DNA of 64,000 nt from Pseudomonas sp. WJP1 (GCF_028471945.1 NZ_CP110128.1:2592501-2656500), one strand, 5' to 3'. Shown: positions 25,104 through 34,641, numbered from the stretch's first letter. Notes: generated from the letters alone by a model not told the origin. Translations and numbers: made by a program.

Positions 25104-27575
25104 ATGCGCATTTTTCGCCAGACCCTGCGCGCGCTGCTCAGTCATTGGCGACAGCACCCGGTGCAATTCTTTAGCGTGTTGACCGGGCTGTGGCTGGCCA
25201 CCAGCCTGCTCACCGGCGTGCAAGCCCTGAACAGCCAGGCGCGGGACAGCTATGCCAAGGCCAGCCAGTTGATCGGCGGCGAACCCCAGGCCAGCCTGAG
25301 TGCGCCCGGCGGCGGGACGTTCTCCCAGCAGTTGTTTGTCGACCTGCGCCGCGCCGGTTGGCCGGTGTCGCCGGTGTTGCAGGGGCGGCTGACGCTCAAG
25401 GGCCATGAGGATCAGCGCCTGCAACTGATGGGCATCGAACCCGTGTCCCTGCCGGCCGGGTCCGAGGTGGCGGGGCGGGCGTTGGCCATCGAGCAGGTTG
25501 TCGAGTTCTTCACCCCGCCGGGCAGCACCTGGATTGCGCCGCAGACGCTGCAGGCCCTGGGATTGGCCCAGGGCGATCGGCCACAGGCCTTGAACGGTCA
25601 GGCCTTGCCACCCCTGCACGCCCAGGTGGACATGGCGCCGGGTGTGTTGCTGATGGACATCGGTTTTGCCCAGCAGATTCTCGGGTTGCCCGAGCAGTTA
25701 TCGCGTCTGCTGCTGCCCGGGAATTTCACCGCGACACTGCCCGATTCGTTCAAGGGCCAACTTCAGTTCAAGAGCAGCGGCGAAGAAAACAATCTGGCGC
25801 GCCTCACCGAAAGCTTTCACCTGAACCTGGACGCCCTGGGGTTCCTGTCGTTCGTGGTCGGCCTGTTTATCGTGCATGCCGCGATAGGCCTGGCGCTGGA
25901 ACAGCGGCGTGGTCTGCTGCGGACCCTGCGCGCCTGCGGGGTCAGCGCGCGGATGCTGATCGTCTCACTGGCCGTCGAACTGGGCGCCCTGGCCTTGATC
26001 GGCGGCGTGGCCGGCGTTATCAGCGGTTACCTGCTGGCCAGCGTGTTGCTGCCGGATGTCGCCGCCAGCCTGCGCGGGTTGTACGGTGCCGAAGTGGCGG
26101 GGCAGCTGAGCCTGAGCCCGCTGTGGTGGCTCAGCGGCGTCGGCCTGAGCCTGCTCGGCGCCGCGCTCGCGGGTGCCAACAGCTTGTGGCGGGCCGCGCG
26201 TTTGCCGCTGCTGGCCCTGGCCGATCCGCAGGCCTGGCACCAGGCCCATGCGCGCTGGCTGCGCCGCCAGGGTTGGGTGGCGGCGATTGCGTTGGGCATT
26301 GCGTTGCTGGCGTTGCTGCGCGGTGACAGCCTGGCCAGCGGATTTGTGTTGATGGCCGCGCTGTTGCTGGGCGCCGCGTTGGCGCTGCCGGTGGTACTCA
26401 ATGGCGTGCTCAATGGGCTGACGAGGCGCACTGCTTCGGTGCTCGGCCAGTGGTTTGTCGCCGATTGCCGCCAGCAACTGCCGGCCTTGAGCCTGGCGCT
26501 GATGGCGTTGTTGCTGGCCCTGGCGGCCAACATCGGAGCCGGCAGCATGACCGCCGGTTTTCGCCAGACCTTCAGCAACTGGCTGGAACAACGGCTGACC
26601 GCCGAGCTCTACCTCAACCCACAAAACCCGGCCCAGGCTCGGCAGCTTTACGATTGGCTCGAGCAACAACCGCAGCTCACGGCGGTGTTGCCCAACTGGC
26701 AGGTCTCGATTCAATTGCAGGGTTGGCCGGCGGATGTGTTTGGGGTGATCGATCACCCGACCTATCGTCAGCACTGGCCGTTGCTGGAGGCCCTCTGCGA
26801 CAAGCCCTGGGACAGCCTGGCGGCGGACGACACCATGATGCTCAGCGAGCAACTGGCGCGACGCTTGAAGGTCAAGCTGGGCGATCACTTGACGATTGCC
26901 ACGCCCAACGGTCCCTGGTCGCCACGTATCGTCGGGATCTATGCCGACTACGGCAATCCCAAGGGCCACCTGCTGGTCAACGTCAATCACTTGCTGCGCG
27001 GCTGGCCACAACTGACGCCGAACCGCTTCAACCTGCGCATCGAACCAGCATTGATCACGCCGTTCGTAACCGCGCTGCAAGCGCATTTTGCGCTGGAGGA
27101 CAGTCGCATCGTCGATCAGGCCCGGCTCAAGGGTTGGTCGACGCAAGTGTTCGAGCGCACCTTCGCCGCCACTGCTGCGCTCAATAGCCTGACCCTTTGC
27201 GTGGCGGGCGTGGCGTTGTTCATCAGCCTGCTGACGCAAAGCCAGAGTCGTCTGGGCCAACTGGCGCCGCTGTGGGCGCTGGGGGTGACGCGTCGGCAAC
27301 TGATGCTGCTCAACCTTGGGCAAACCTGGCTGTTGGCGGTGCTGACGCTGGTGTTGGCGTTGCCGCTGGGCATTGCGTTGGCCTGGTGCCTGGACACCGT
27401 GATCAACGTCCAGGCTTTTGGCTGGCGTCTGCCGCTGCGGGTGTTTCCCCTGCAATTGCTGCAGTTGATGGGGCTGGCGTTGTTGGCGACGTTGCTGGCG
27501 TCGGCGTGGCCGCTGTATTCGCTGTATCGCACGCAACCGGCGGACCTGCTGAGGACCTTTGCCCATGAGGATTGA
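25104..27575 (+). CDS. FtsX-like ABC permease (AttF/AttG type, fused)
   Basis: 823 aa. TM1 near residues 13-33, a large periplasmic domain, then three TM helices (~245-350), a further TM set in the middle (~385-490), a second periplasmic domain (MacB-like, ~500-690) and three final TM helices. Two FtsX domains in one chain suggest a fusion of two permeases of the kind seen as AttF and AttG. Such systems extract lipids or lipoproteins from, or transmit force across, the inner membrane rather than import solutes. It overlaps the next gene by 11 bases. Confidence 0.87.
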   Translation: MRIFRQTLRALLSHWRQHPVQFFSVLTGLWLATSLLTGVQALNSQARDSYAKASQLIGGEPQASLSAPGGGTFSQQLFVDLRRAGWPVSPVLQGRLTLKGHEDQRLQLMGIEPVSLPAGSEVAGRALAIEQVVEFFTPPGSTWIAPQTLQALGLAQGDRPQALNGQALPPLHAQVDMAPGVLLMDIGFAQQILGLPEQLSRLLLPGNFTATLPDSFKGQLQFKSSGEENNLARLTESFHLNLDALGFLSFVVGLFIVHAAIGLALEQRRGLLRTLRACGVSARMLIVSLAVELGALALIGGVAGVISGYLLASVLLPDVAASLRGLYGAEVAGQLSLSPLWWLSGVGLSLLGAALAGANSLWRAARLPLLALADPQAWHQAHARWLRRQGWVAAIALGIALLALLRGDSLASGFVLMAALLLGAALALPVVLNGVLNGLTRRTASVLGQWFVADCRQQLPALSLALMALLLALAANIGAGSMTAGFRQTFSNWLEQRLTAELYLNPQNPAQARQLYDWLEQQPQLTAVLPNWQVSIQLQGWPADVFGVIDHPTYRQHWPLLEALCDKPWDSLAADDTMMLSEQLARRLKVKLGDHLTIATPNGPWSPRIVGIYADYGNPKGHLLVNVNHLLRGWPQLTPNRFNLRIEPALITPFVTALQAHFALEDSRIVDQARLKGWSTQVFERTFAATAALNSLTLCVAGVALFISLLTQSQSRLGQLAPLWALGVTRRQLMLLNLGQTWLLAVLTLVLALPLGIALAWCLDTVINVQAFGWRLPLRVFPLQLLQLMGLALLATLLASAWPLYSLYRTQPADLLRTFAHED

Positions 27576-28638
27576 GTTCGGGGTATGGTTGGTCGTAGCG
27601 TTGCTCGCCGGTTGCGGTCAGCCGGCGCCTGAAGAAAAGGGCTTCGCCGGCCTCGGCAATCAGGCGTCCGCTTTTATCCCGGTGGTGCCAGGGCGCGAGT
27701 TCAGCTTTCCGGCCGATCACGGCCCGCATGAGGGCTTTCGCATCGAATGGTGGTACATCACCGCCAACCTCAAGGATGCGCAGGGCCGCGAGTTCGGCGC
27801 GCAGTGGACGCTGTTTCGCAGTGCCTTGAAAGCCACGCCCGAGGCATCTGGCTGGGCCAACCAGACGATATGGCTGGGCCACGCGGCGGTGACCTCGGCC
27901 TCGGTGCATCACGCCGCCGAGCGTTATGCCCGAGGCGGCGTGGGACAGGCCGGCGTGCGCCTTGCGCCATTCGAGGCGTGGATCGACGACTGGCGCTTGA
28001 GTAGTCAGGTAGCGGGTGCCGACCCTCTGGCCGAAATGCAACTGCGCGCCCGGGACAAGGCCTTCAGCTATGAACTGCGGCTGACTTCGAATCGACCGCT
28101 GGTGCTGCAAGGGGACAAGGGTTTCAGTCAGAAATCCGAACAGGGCCAGGCGTCGTATTACTACAGCCAGCCGTTTTTCCAGGCCAGTGGCCTGCTTTCG
28201 ATCGACGGCAAGGCGTTTCAGGTCAGTGGCCCCGCGTGGCTCGACCGAGAATGGAGCAGCCAGCCCCTGACCGCCAATCAAAGCGGTTGGGACTGGTTTT
28301 CCCTGCACCTGGACAGCGGCGAGCAGGTGATGCTCTATCGCATGCGGCAAAAAAACGGCGATCCTTACCTGACCGGCACCTGGATCGACGCCCTGGGTCA
28401 GACGCAAATGCTCAGCGCCGCCGACATCCACCTCACCCCTCAGGACACCGCCAAGGTGGCCGGGCGTTCGATGCCGGTGCGCTGGTCGATCAAGATTCCC
28501 GGCAAACGACTCGATATCGTCATCAGTGCGCTGAATCCCCAAGCCTGGATGGATTTGCGCATTCCCTATTGGGAGGGGCCGGTGCGCTTGAGCGGAAGCC
28601 ACGGCGGGCAGGGGTATCTGGAAATGACCGGTTATTGA
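27565..28638 (+). CDS. Lipocalin-like lipoprotein, AttH/CrtC family
   Basis: 357 aa. Lipobox LAGC, then two lipocalin-like beta-barrel halves with FSFPADHGPHEGFRIEWWYI, GREFGAQWTLFR, SGPAWLDREWSSQPL and GWDWFSLHLDSGEQVMLYRM, the AttH/carotenoid hydratase-like (CrtC) signature. Usually the last gene of an Att-type exporter; it may carry a hydrophobic ligand on the far side of the membrane. The start at 27565 lies inside the permease end. Confidence 0.85.
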   Translation: MRIEFGVWLVVALLAGCGQPAPEEKGFAGLGNQASAFIPVVPGREFSFPADHGPHEGFRIEWWYITANLKDAQGREFGAQWTLFRSALKATPEASGWANQTIWLGHAAVTSASVHHAAERYARGGVGQAGVRLAPFEAWIDDWRLSSQVAGADPLAEMQLRARDKAFSYELRLTSNRPLVLQGDKGFSQKSEQGQASYYYSQPFFQASGLLSIDGKAFQVSGPAWLDREWSSQPLTANQSGWDWFSLHLDSGEQVMLYRMRQKNGDPYLTGTWIDALGQTQMLSAADIHLTPQDTAKVAGRSMPVRWSIKIPGKRLDIVISALNPQAWMDLRIPYWEGPVRLSGSHGGQGYLEMTGY

Positions 28639-28781
28639 GTCGCAGCTCCGCCCAGCGGCGAATCGACCGCACAAGAAACCGCGAACACTCCCTGATCAGC
28701 GTCTATGCTCATTCCCACACACGGCGTTGGAGCTTGTTTCGGCGCTGTTTGTCGTCATTGACCACAGGGAATGTTCTGCCT

Positions 28782-29363
28782 ATGAAACTTCACGCACTGA
28801 CCAAAGCTGTCACCCTTGCCACCTTGTTGTCTGCTGCCAGCCTCAGCGCCGTTGCCGCGGATATCCCGTTGTCTGCCGTCGTGGAGGCTGATGAAGTCAG
28901 CACCAAAGTCGTTTCGGTCGATGCCGCCAAGCATCAAGTGGTGCTTGAAGGGCCGGAAGGTCGTCAGGTGCATGTGCAACTGACCGATAAGGCGAAAAAC
29001 CTCGGCCAGCTGAAAGCCGGAGACCAGGTCGACATCAAGGTCACCCGCTCCGTCGCCGCCTACCTCGACACCGATGTCGACAAGGGGCTGCCCGGCAGCT
29101 TGGAGCGTGCCGGCGAAGCTCGCAACGCACCCGGCAGCGTCCCTGGCGGCGAAGCTTATCGTCAGGTCGAAGTCCAGCTGCAAATCACCGACATCGACCT
29201 GAAGAAAAACCAGGTGTCCTTTAAAAACCCGGCGGGGCAGACCAAAACCATCACTGTCGAAAAACCGGAAGTTCAAGCCAAGTTGAAGGACCTGAAAGTC
29301 GGACAAAGCGTTAACGTGATATACACCGACGTATTGCAGGTAACCACCGCATCCGGAAGTTGA
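28782..29363 (+). CDS. Periplasmic protein of unknown function
   Basis: 193 aa with a signal peptide ending at AVAA. Two similar beta-rich halves are visible (KVVSVDAAKHQVVLEGPEGR and QITDIDLKKNQVSFKNPAGQ, each followed by LKAGDQVDIKVT or LKVGQSVNVIYT), an internal duplication reminiscent of small OB-type folds. No catalytic motif is seen. A 143-base gap separates it from the Att genes. Confidence 0.7.
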   Translation: MKLHALTKAVTLATLLSAASLSAVAADIPLSAVVEADEVSTKVVSVDAAKHQVVLEGPEGRQVHVQLTDKAKNLGQLKAGDQVDIKVTRSVAAYLDTDVDKGLPGSLERAGEARNAPGSVPGGEAYRQVEVQLQITDIDLKKNQVSFKNPAGQTKTITVEKPEVQAKLKDLKVGQSVNVIYTDVLQVTTASGS

Positions 29364-29377
29364 GTGATTTATTCATT

Positions 29378-29412
29378 GATTATTCCTGTACAAATTTTGT
29401 ATAGGAATAATC
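29378..29412. promoter_or_regulatory. Perfect AT-rich palindrome
   Basis: GATTATTCCT and AGGAATAATC, 10-bp perfect arms, with near-palindromic ACAAATTTTGT in the centre. It lies 15 bases after the stop of the periplasmic protein. It could be a terminator-like stem or an operator; the low GC is unlike a usual terminator. Confidence 0.6.
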
Positions 29413-29545
29413 AGTTTTGGCCGAACTAGTGGGTTTAAGTTGTTGGTTTCAATTGTATTTGAATTGACATCTTATAGGATATGTATCGGCAAATTTCATG
29501 TTTAATTCGCGGACATATCCATAAACATCTATTAAAATACACCCC

Positions 29546-29609
29546 GTTCGCCCAGTGCCAGGGTTCTTTACCAGTGCATGGAATGCCGAGGCCATAGCAC
29601 TGGGCGAAC
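29546..29609 (+). other. Two mutually exclusive stems upstream of the DJ-1 gene
   Basis: GTTCGCCCAGTGC (29546-29558) is perfectly complementary to GCACTGGGCGAAC (29597-29609). A second copy, CCAGTGCATGG (29571-29581), can instead pair with CCATAGCACTGG (29592-29603). A further 8-bp dyad ACGACTGC..GCAGTCGT lies at 29623-29655. The shared arm allows two alternative folds. Confidence 0.6.
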
Positions 29610-29742
29610 ACTTTTTCCAAGTACGACTGCACTTTCAATACGAAGGGCGCAGTCGTTGTCTGCTCTGCACTAACCCCGGGTTTGAACTTGTAACTGACTG
29701 TTATGTGTTTCGCCCGCCGTCCCGAGATGGAGTGATGACGAC

Positions 29743-30420
29743 ATGAAAATCCTGATGGTTCTAACGTCCCACGATCAATTGGGTGACACCGGCAAGAAAA
29801 CCGGCTTCTGGCTGGAAGAATTCGCGGCACCCTATTACGCCTTCAAGGACGCAGGTGCGCAACTGACCCTGGCCTCGCCCAAGGGCGGCCAGCCCCCGTT
29901 GGACCCCAAAAGCGACGAGCCGGATGCGCAAACCGAGGCCACCGAACGCTTTCGCAAGGACCCCGCGGCTCAGTCCGCATTGGCCTCGACCGTCGTGCTG
30001 GGCACGGTGAAAGCCTTGGACTACGACGCAATCTTCTATCCAGGCGGCCATGGGCCACTCTGGGACCTGGCCGAAGACCGTGACTCGATCGCGCTCATCG
30101 AAGCGTTCTACAACGCCGGCAAACCGGTCGCCGCCGTCTGCCATGCGCCCGGTGTACTGCGCCATGCCAAGGGCGCCGACGGCCAGCCACTGGTCAAGGG
30201 CAAGCGGGTGACGGGGTTCACCAACAGTGAAGAAGAAGCGGTACAACTGACCAAGGTCGTGCCATTTTTGGTGGAGGACGAACTCCAGGCCAAGGGCGGG
30301 ATTTTTTCGAAGGGGCCGGATTGGGCGAGCTATGTGTTGACCGATGGGTTGTTGCTGACGGGGCAGAATCCGGCGTCTTCACAGGCGACGGCTGAAGCCC
30401 TGCTGTCAAAACTGAAATGA
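29743..30420 (+). CDS. DJ-1/PfpI family protein (glyoxalase III / chaperone type)
   Basis: 225 aa. The conserved acid in GFWLEEFAAPYY, YPGGHGPLWDL, and the nucleophile Cys in AVCHAPGVL are all in place, as in HchA-type glyoxalase III / protein deglycase enzymes that act on methylglyoxal. Cytoplasmic, no signal. It stands alone, with an unusual structured region before it and a REP pair after it. Confidence 0.85.
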   Translation: MKILMVLTSHDQLGDTGKKTGFWLEEFAAPYYAFKDAGAQLTLASPKGGQPPLDPKSDEPDAQTEATERFRKDPAAQSALASTVVLGTVKALDYDAIFYPGGHGPLWDLAEDRDSIALIEAFYNAGKPVAAVCHAPGVLRHAKGADGQPLVKGKRVTGFTNSEEEAVQLTKVVPFLVEDELQAKGGIFSKGPDWASYVLTDGLLLTGQNPASSQATAEALLSKLK

Positions 30421-30432
30421 ACACCGGATTTT

Positions 30433-30522
30433 TGTAGGAGCCAGGCTTGCCGGCGAAGAACGATGACGCGGTATTACAGAAACACCGCAGCGTCTAATTC
30501 GCCGGCAAGCCTGGCTCCTACA
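30433..30522. repeat. REP inverted pair (BIME), 25-bp perfect arms
   Basis: Arms 30433-30457 and 30498-30522 are perfect reverse complements (TGTAGGAGCCAGGCTTGCC plus GGCGAA). The loop shows GAACGATGACGCGGT and CACCGCAGCG. Likely acts as the shared end for the two convergent genes. Confidence 0.9.
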
Positions 30523-30531
30523 GGGGAGGGG

Positions 30532-31911
30532 TTAGTTACCCAGGGCGGCTAGACACTGCTCGATCGAGCGCTGTTGAGTTTGTGCATACAACTGCAGTTC
30601 ATCGATCGTTGAACGCCCCAGGGCTGATTCGAACGCCTGTTGGTTAGAGTGCACGCCATAGTGGGTTTGCGCGTCATCCCCCAGGTTTGACTGAAAGATC
30701 CCCGCGGCGCTGACCGGCAGGAAATCCTCGTACACCAGTGGTTCAACTTGCAGATACCCGCCGCTGACCAGGTCTTCGAGCGCCAAGGTTTTCAGTTCAG
30801 CCGCCGCCAGGCCTTTTTCCGTCACAAAATAGCGAAAGAACGCCAGTTCCTGTTGGCGCATGCCCTCATGGGTGTCAGGGAATTCGCTGAAGTGTTGCGC
30901 CATCAAGGCGTTGTAGCGGTCAGCGTTGGCTTCGTTGGGGAAATCCTTGAGTTCGTCCCGCGCAGCATTGAGCAAGCGGTCGTACAGCGCCCGGCCTTTG
31001 GGCGTCAGTGCGGCGCCGCGTTGTTCGATTTCACCGAAGCGGGCGCTGTGGCTGCCGCGGGTGTCGGATTGATCGCTGAACGCGACCGGCTCGTCAAGCG
31101 CCTTGAAACTGGTCTGGCGCAGCAGGATAGGGCACTGACGGCGGGGCGGACCTTCGATCACCGCCTTGGGGGTGATGCCGTGCGCCGGCATTTGCGCCTG
31201 CACGATGTCGATGTCGAGGGTGCGCGGCGTCAGGTGATTGATGTGCGGGCCCTTGAACGCCACCACGTCGGCAATCAGTCGATGCTGGGCGCTGAGTTTC
31301 TGATATTGCTCGGCGGTCACCGTGGCACTGTGGTGCCAGCGGAAGGTTTCCAGGGCCTGCTCGACGAACTCTTCGGCCTCTTTTTCGCTGAGGCCGCCTT
31401 GGGATTCGGCACGATCGATCAGCGTGAGCGCAACGGGGGTGAAGATCGAACGCTGGTCCAGCACCGACTGGGCAAACGCCCGCAACTCCAGGTCTTCAAT
31501 CAGTTCCAGGCGCAGCAACGAGGTGAACACACGAAACGGGCTGACTTGCAGCGCCGCTTCATGCACCGCACGGAACGCGGTCGAATGCACCGGCACCCCG
31601 GCCGGGGTCAGGTCGTAATAACCCACCGGCTGCATGCCCATCACCGCGAACAGGCGGGCGAGGGTGGCCAGTTCAGCGGCGGTGCCGACCCGGATTGCAC
31701 CATGGCGCTCAAGGTCGAGGCGCTCGATTTCCCCGGTGCTGTTCAAGCGTTGGGCCACTTGCGGGTCGTGGTCCAGCACGTGGCGGTTGGTCTGTTCCAC
31801 CAGTTCCATCAGCGCGCCGTACAGCGGCACTTCTTCGCGGTACATGTCGGACATCGCCTTGGAGAAGCGTTGGCGGATCAGGTCGGGGCTGACGAAGCTC
31901 GGATGGCTCAT
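30532..31911 (-). CDS. hglS: 2-oxoadipate dioxygenase/decarboxylase HglS (DUF1338)
   Basis: 459 aa. The chain has RTLDIDIVQAQMPAHGITPK, GPPRRQCPILLRQTSFKALD, and TRGSHSARFGEIEQRGAALT, known from the YdcJ/DUF1338 family, and a His-rich FKGPHINHLTPR that would hold part of the metal site. HglS converts 2-oxoadipate to D-2-hydroxyglutarate, linking D-lysine degradation to central metabolism. ATG 31911 has AGGAAA in front; an upstream TTG is less likely. It is the last gene of a - strand group with the hydrolase and the monooxygenase, but the 110-base gap suggests its own promoter. Confidence 0.87.
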   Translation of the reverse strand: MSHPSFVSPDLIRQRFSKAMSDMYREEVPLYGALMELVEQTNRHVLDHDPQVAQRLNSTGEIERLDLERHGAIRVGTAAELATLARLFAVMGMQPVGYYDLTPAGVPVHSTAFRAVHEAALQVSPFRVFTSLLRLELIEDLELRAFAQSVLDQRSIFTPVALTLIDRAESQGGLSEKEAEEFVEQALETFRWHHSATVTAEQYQKLSAQHRLIADVVAFKGPHINHLTPRTLDIDIVQAQMPAHGITPKAVIEGPPRRQCPILLRQTSFKALDEPVAFSDQSDTRGSHSARFGEIEQRGAALTPKGRALYDRLLNAARDELKDFPNEANADRYNALMAQHFSEFPDTHEGMRQQELAFFRYFVTEKGLAAAELKTLALEDLVSGGYLQVEPLVYEDFLPVSAAGIFQSNLGDDAQTHYGVHSNQQAFESALGRSTIDELQLYAQTQQRSIEQCLAALGN

Positions 31912-32021
31912 GAACAAATTTCCTGGCGCGTTGACGTGAAGGATGGCGAAAAGATCGCAGCCTTCATCGACGCCGGCAAACGAAGTTTCTGACGGACTTC
32001 ATTCTGCAAAGGACTGCCAGC

Positions 32022-32978
32022 TCAGTGCAGACGTTGATCCTGGGGGCTTTCCGAGCGCAGCGATGCCAAAAACTCCCGATACAGGCGCGCCGAACCTGCA
32101 GGTGCTTCGACCATCGGCATGTGCCCGATGCCTTCCCATATTTCCACCCGCAGATCCGCCAGGCCCTTGCTCCAGATGGCCACGCTGCTGACATCGATCA
32201 AGCGGTCCTTGCGCCCCCATAGCAACAGCGCCGGGGCCTTGATTGCCGGCAGCCGGGGTTCCATTGGCGGGCTGGCGCGAAATTCGCGGAAGATTTCCTC
32301 CAGTTCGTCGCGCGACTGTTGATAGCGATGGGCGACGGCATCCAGCACCACGCGCGGCACCCACGGTGGTTCGGCCATGGTCATGCCATAGAAATACTTG
32401 AATTCTTCCCGCGAGTGGATCAGGAACGGGTTGTGGCCCTTGGCCAGATGCCGCTCCAGGTCACTGGGTTCTGGCGCAGTGACCCCGGCAGGGTCGAACA
32501 GGGCGAGCGAGGCGATGCGCTCCGGATAATGGGCCGCCAGCCAGGCCGCGATGTAGCCGCCCATCGAGTTGCCGATGACATGGACCTTGTCGACCCCGCA
32601 GACATCGAGCAACTGGATCATGCGCTTGGCTTGCAAGGGAATGTCATAGCCGCCACCCGCCTTGAAGCCGGTTTCACCATGCCCGGCGATGTCGGGGATG
32701 ATCACCCGGTAGTTGCCGACAAAGTGCCGGGCAAAACGCAGCCACAGGTTCTTGTCGGCACTGAAGCCGTGCAGCATCAACACATTGCTGGACGCCTCAT
32801 ACGGTCCGCCTTGCCAGGTCGAGACAGTCATTTCGGCGATGGGCACGACGATCTTGTGCAGTTTGTACAACTTGGCCTCGACGGCCACGCTCAAGTCATA
32901 CAGCCAGTACCCGATGGCCGGGTAGCTCAACCAGCTCCAGGCGGCGAACACCGCGATAGCGACAACCAGTAAAAGCAT
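32022..32978 (-). CDS. Alpha/beta hydrolase with N-terminal membrane anchor
   Basis: 318 aa. A hydrophobic helix at ~1-25 may anchor it in the inner membrane. Oxyanion segment LMLHGFSADKNLW, nucleophile Ser in GNSMGGYIA, acid in LLWGRKDRLID and His in GIGHMPMVEA form the catalytic triad. It lies 21 bases downstream of a Baeyer-Villiger monooxygenase and may hydrolyse the ester that enzyme makes. Substrate not determined by sequence. Confidence 0.83.
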   Translation of the reverse strand: MLLLVVAIAVFAAWSWLSYPAIGYWLYDLSVAVEAKLYKLHKIVVPIAEMTVSTWQGGPYEASSNVLMLHGFSADKNLWLRFARHFVGNYRVIIPDIAGHGETGFKAGGGYDIPLQAKRMIQLLDVCGVDKVHVIGNSMGGYIAAWLAAHYPERIASLALFDPAGVTAPEPSDLERHLAKGHNPFLIHSREEFKYFYGMTMAEPPWVPRVVLDAVAHRYQQSRDELEEIFREFRASPPMEPRLPAIKAPALLLWGRKDRLIDVSSVAIWSKGLADLRVEIWEGIGHMPMVEAPAGSARLYREFLASLRSESPQDQRLH

Positions 32979-32999
32979 CAGCGTCTTCCTTCTATCTGA

Positions 33000-34451
33000 T
33001 CAGGACACGATGTGATCCGCCGGTTTCAGGGTTCGGGTCAAGCGGTGAAAGCTGAAACTGAACCCGGGAAACATGGCAACCACATGACCGCTCTTGCTTT
33101 GATACCAACTGTGGCAGCCTCCTGACTTCCACACCGTGCGTTCCATTTCTCTATGGATCATTTCAGTGTAGGTACGTTCTGCCTCGGGGCGTACTTCGAT
33201 GCTGCGCAAACCGCGTGCTTTTATCGTGCGAATGCAATCGAGGATGTAGTTCATCTGCGATTCGATGATGAACAGTGCCGATGTATGGCCGATCCCGGTG
33301 TTCGGCCCGGTGACGATAAACAGGTTGGGGAAGGCCGGCAGGCTGGTGCCGAGGTAGGCGCGCGGGTATTGCGCCCAGACGTCCTTGAGGCGGGTGCCGT
33401 TTTTTCCCGTAACAGGGTAGGAAATCACCCCGTCGGTGGCGTCGTAACCGGTGGACCAGATGATCAGGTCCAGGTCGATGTGTTGGCCGTCCTGCATGAG
33501 GATACCGGTTTCATCGATGGCTTTGATGCCCTGTTCGCGGCTGTGCAATGTCACGTTGGCGCGGCACAGCGCAGGGTAAAGGGTGCTCGACAGGATCACC
33601 CGCTTGCAGCCGAGCGTGTAGTCGGGGGTCAATTTGCGCCGCAACTCGGCATCCGGCACCTGGCGCTTGAGCAAACGCAGGGCTTGCAGCTGGACCATGC
33701 GCACTGCCGGCCTTGAATATTTGAAGGCAATCACCCGGGTTTCAAACTGCCAGTAGATCAGCCAGCGCAGCAGCTTGTAGGCCGGCTTGAGCCCGAGCAA
33801 CCAGCGCTGGAAACGGCCGAAGGTGCGGTCAGCCCGTGGCAGCACCCAATGCGGCGTGCGCTGGAATACATGCAGGTGCTCGACATCCGGGGCGATCGCC
33901 GGAATCACTTGGGCCGCACTGGCGCCGCTGCCGATGATGGCCACACGCTTTTGCCGGTAATCGTAGGAATGATCCCAATTGTTGGTATGAAAGGCTTTGC
34001 CGCCAAAGCGTTCCTGACCTTCGAAGTGTGGGACCACCGGTTGGCTCAGGGGGCCGGTGGCATTGATCAGGAACTGGGCATGAAACACGCCCTTGGCGGT
34101 GTGTACCGCCCAGAGTGTATGTTCTTCGTCCCATTCGACACGCTCGACATTGGCCTGCAGTTCCACCTTGCTTCGCAAGCCGAAGTGCTCCACCACGTAA
34201 CGGGTGTAGCGGTGCAGTTCAGCCTGTTCGGCGAACATCTGCGTCCAGCGGTAGGGGGCGAACGACAGCGAATAGAGCGGCGAGGGCACGTCGACCGCGG
34301 CGCCCGGGTAAGTGTTCTGGCACCAGGTGCCGCCGAAGAAATCCCGGCGTTCCAGCAGGCGAAAATCGTCGATGCCGGCCTTGAGCAAATTGACCGCCGC
34401 GCACTGGCCGCCAAAACCGCTGCCGATGATCAGCACTTGAAAGGTCTGCAT
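33000..34451 (-). CDS. Baeyer-Villiger-type flavin monooxygenase
   Basis: 483 aa; a perfect AGGAGG site fixes the start at 34451. FAD motif GSGFGGQCAA at the N-terminus, the BVMO fingerprint FGGKAFHTNNWD (FxGxxxHxxxWD) near 150-165, a second nucleotide motif GSGASAAQ, and WSTGYDATDG later. It inserts oxygen next to a ketone to give an ester or lactone, using NADPH. The next gene is an alpha/beta hydrolase, a frequent partner. Confidence 0.88.
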   Translation of the reverse strand: MQTFQVLIIGSGFGGQCAAVNLLKAGIDDFRLLERRDFFGGTWCQNTYPGAAVDVPSPLYSLSFAPYRWTQMFAEQAELHRYTRYVVEHFGLRSKVELQANVERVEWDEEHTLWAVHTAKGVFHAQFLINATGPLSQPVVPHFEGQERFGGKAFHTNNWDHSYDYRQKRVAIIGSGASAAQVIPAIAPDVEHLHVFQRTPHWVLPRADRTFGRFQRWLLGLKPAYKLLRWLIYWQFETRVIAFKYSRPAVRMVQLQALRLLKRQVPDAELRRKLTPDYTLGCKRVILSSTLYPALCRANVTLHSREQGIKAIDETGILMQDGQHIDLDLIIWSTGYDATDGVISYPVTGKNGTRLKDVWAQYPRAYLGTSLPAFPNLFIVTGPNTGIGHTSALFIIESQMNYILDCIRTIKARGLRSIEVRPEAERTYTEMIHREMERTVWKSGGCHSWYQSKSGHVVAMFPGFSFSFHRLTRTLKPADHIVS

Positions 34452-34641
34452 GGGCCTCCTTTTCAACGTTGTGCAGCAATCCCTACCTTCATGTATAGCC
34501 GTTTCTGCGGGTACATCGATTTGCTGGCGACGGGAGCTCGTCCCGCCGGCCGGTGATGGCTATTTGCCGTTGCCCTGATAGACTTCGGGCACACCTGCAT
34601 TCCCGGTGTGAACAGGTTCGTTCTGTGGTGCAGAGGTCCCT

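Larger units (their letters stand above)
29364..29742. other. AT-rich gene-free region with nested inverted repeats
   Basis: About 180 bases (29364-29545) are markedly more AT-rich than their surroundings, then a run of structured sequence leads to the DJ-1 gene. Separate dyads are listed below. I see no gene; it may hold a small RNA or a leader. Confidence 0.6.
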
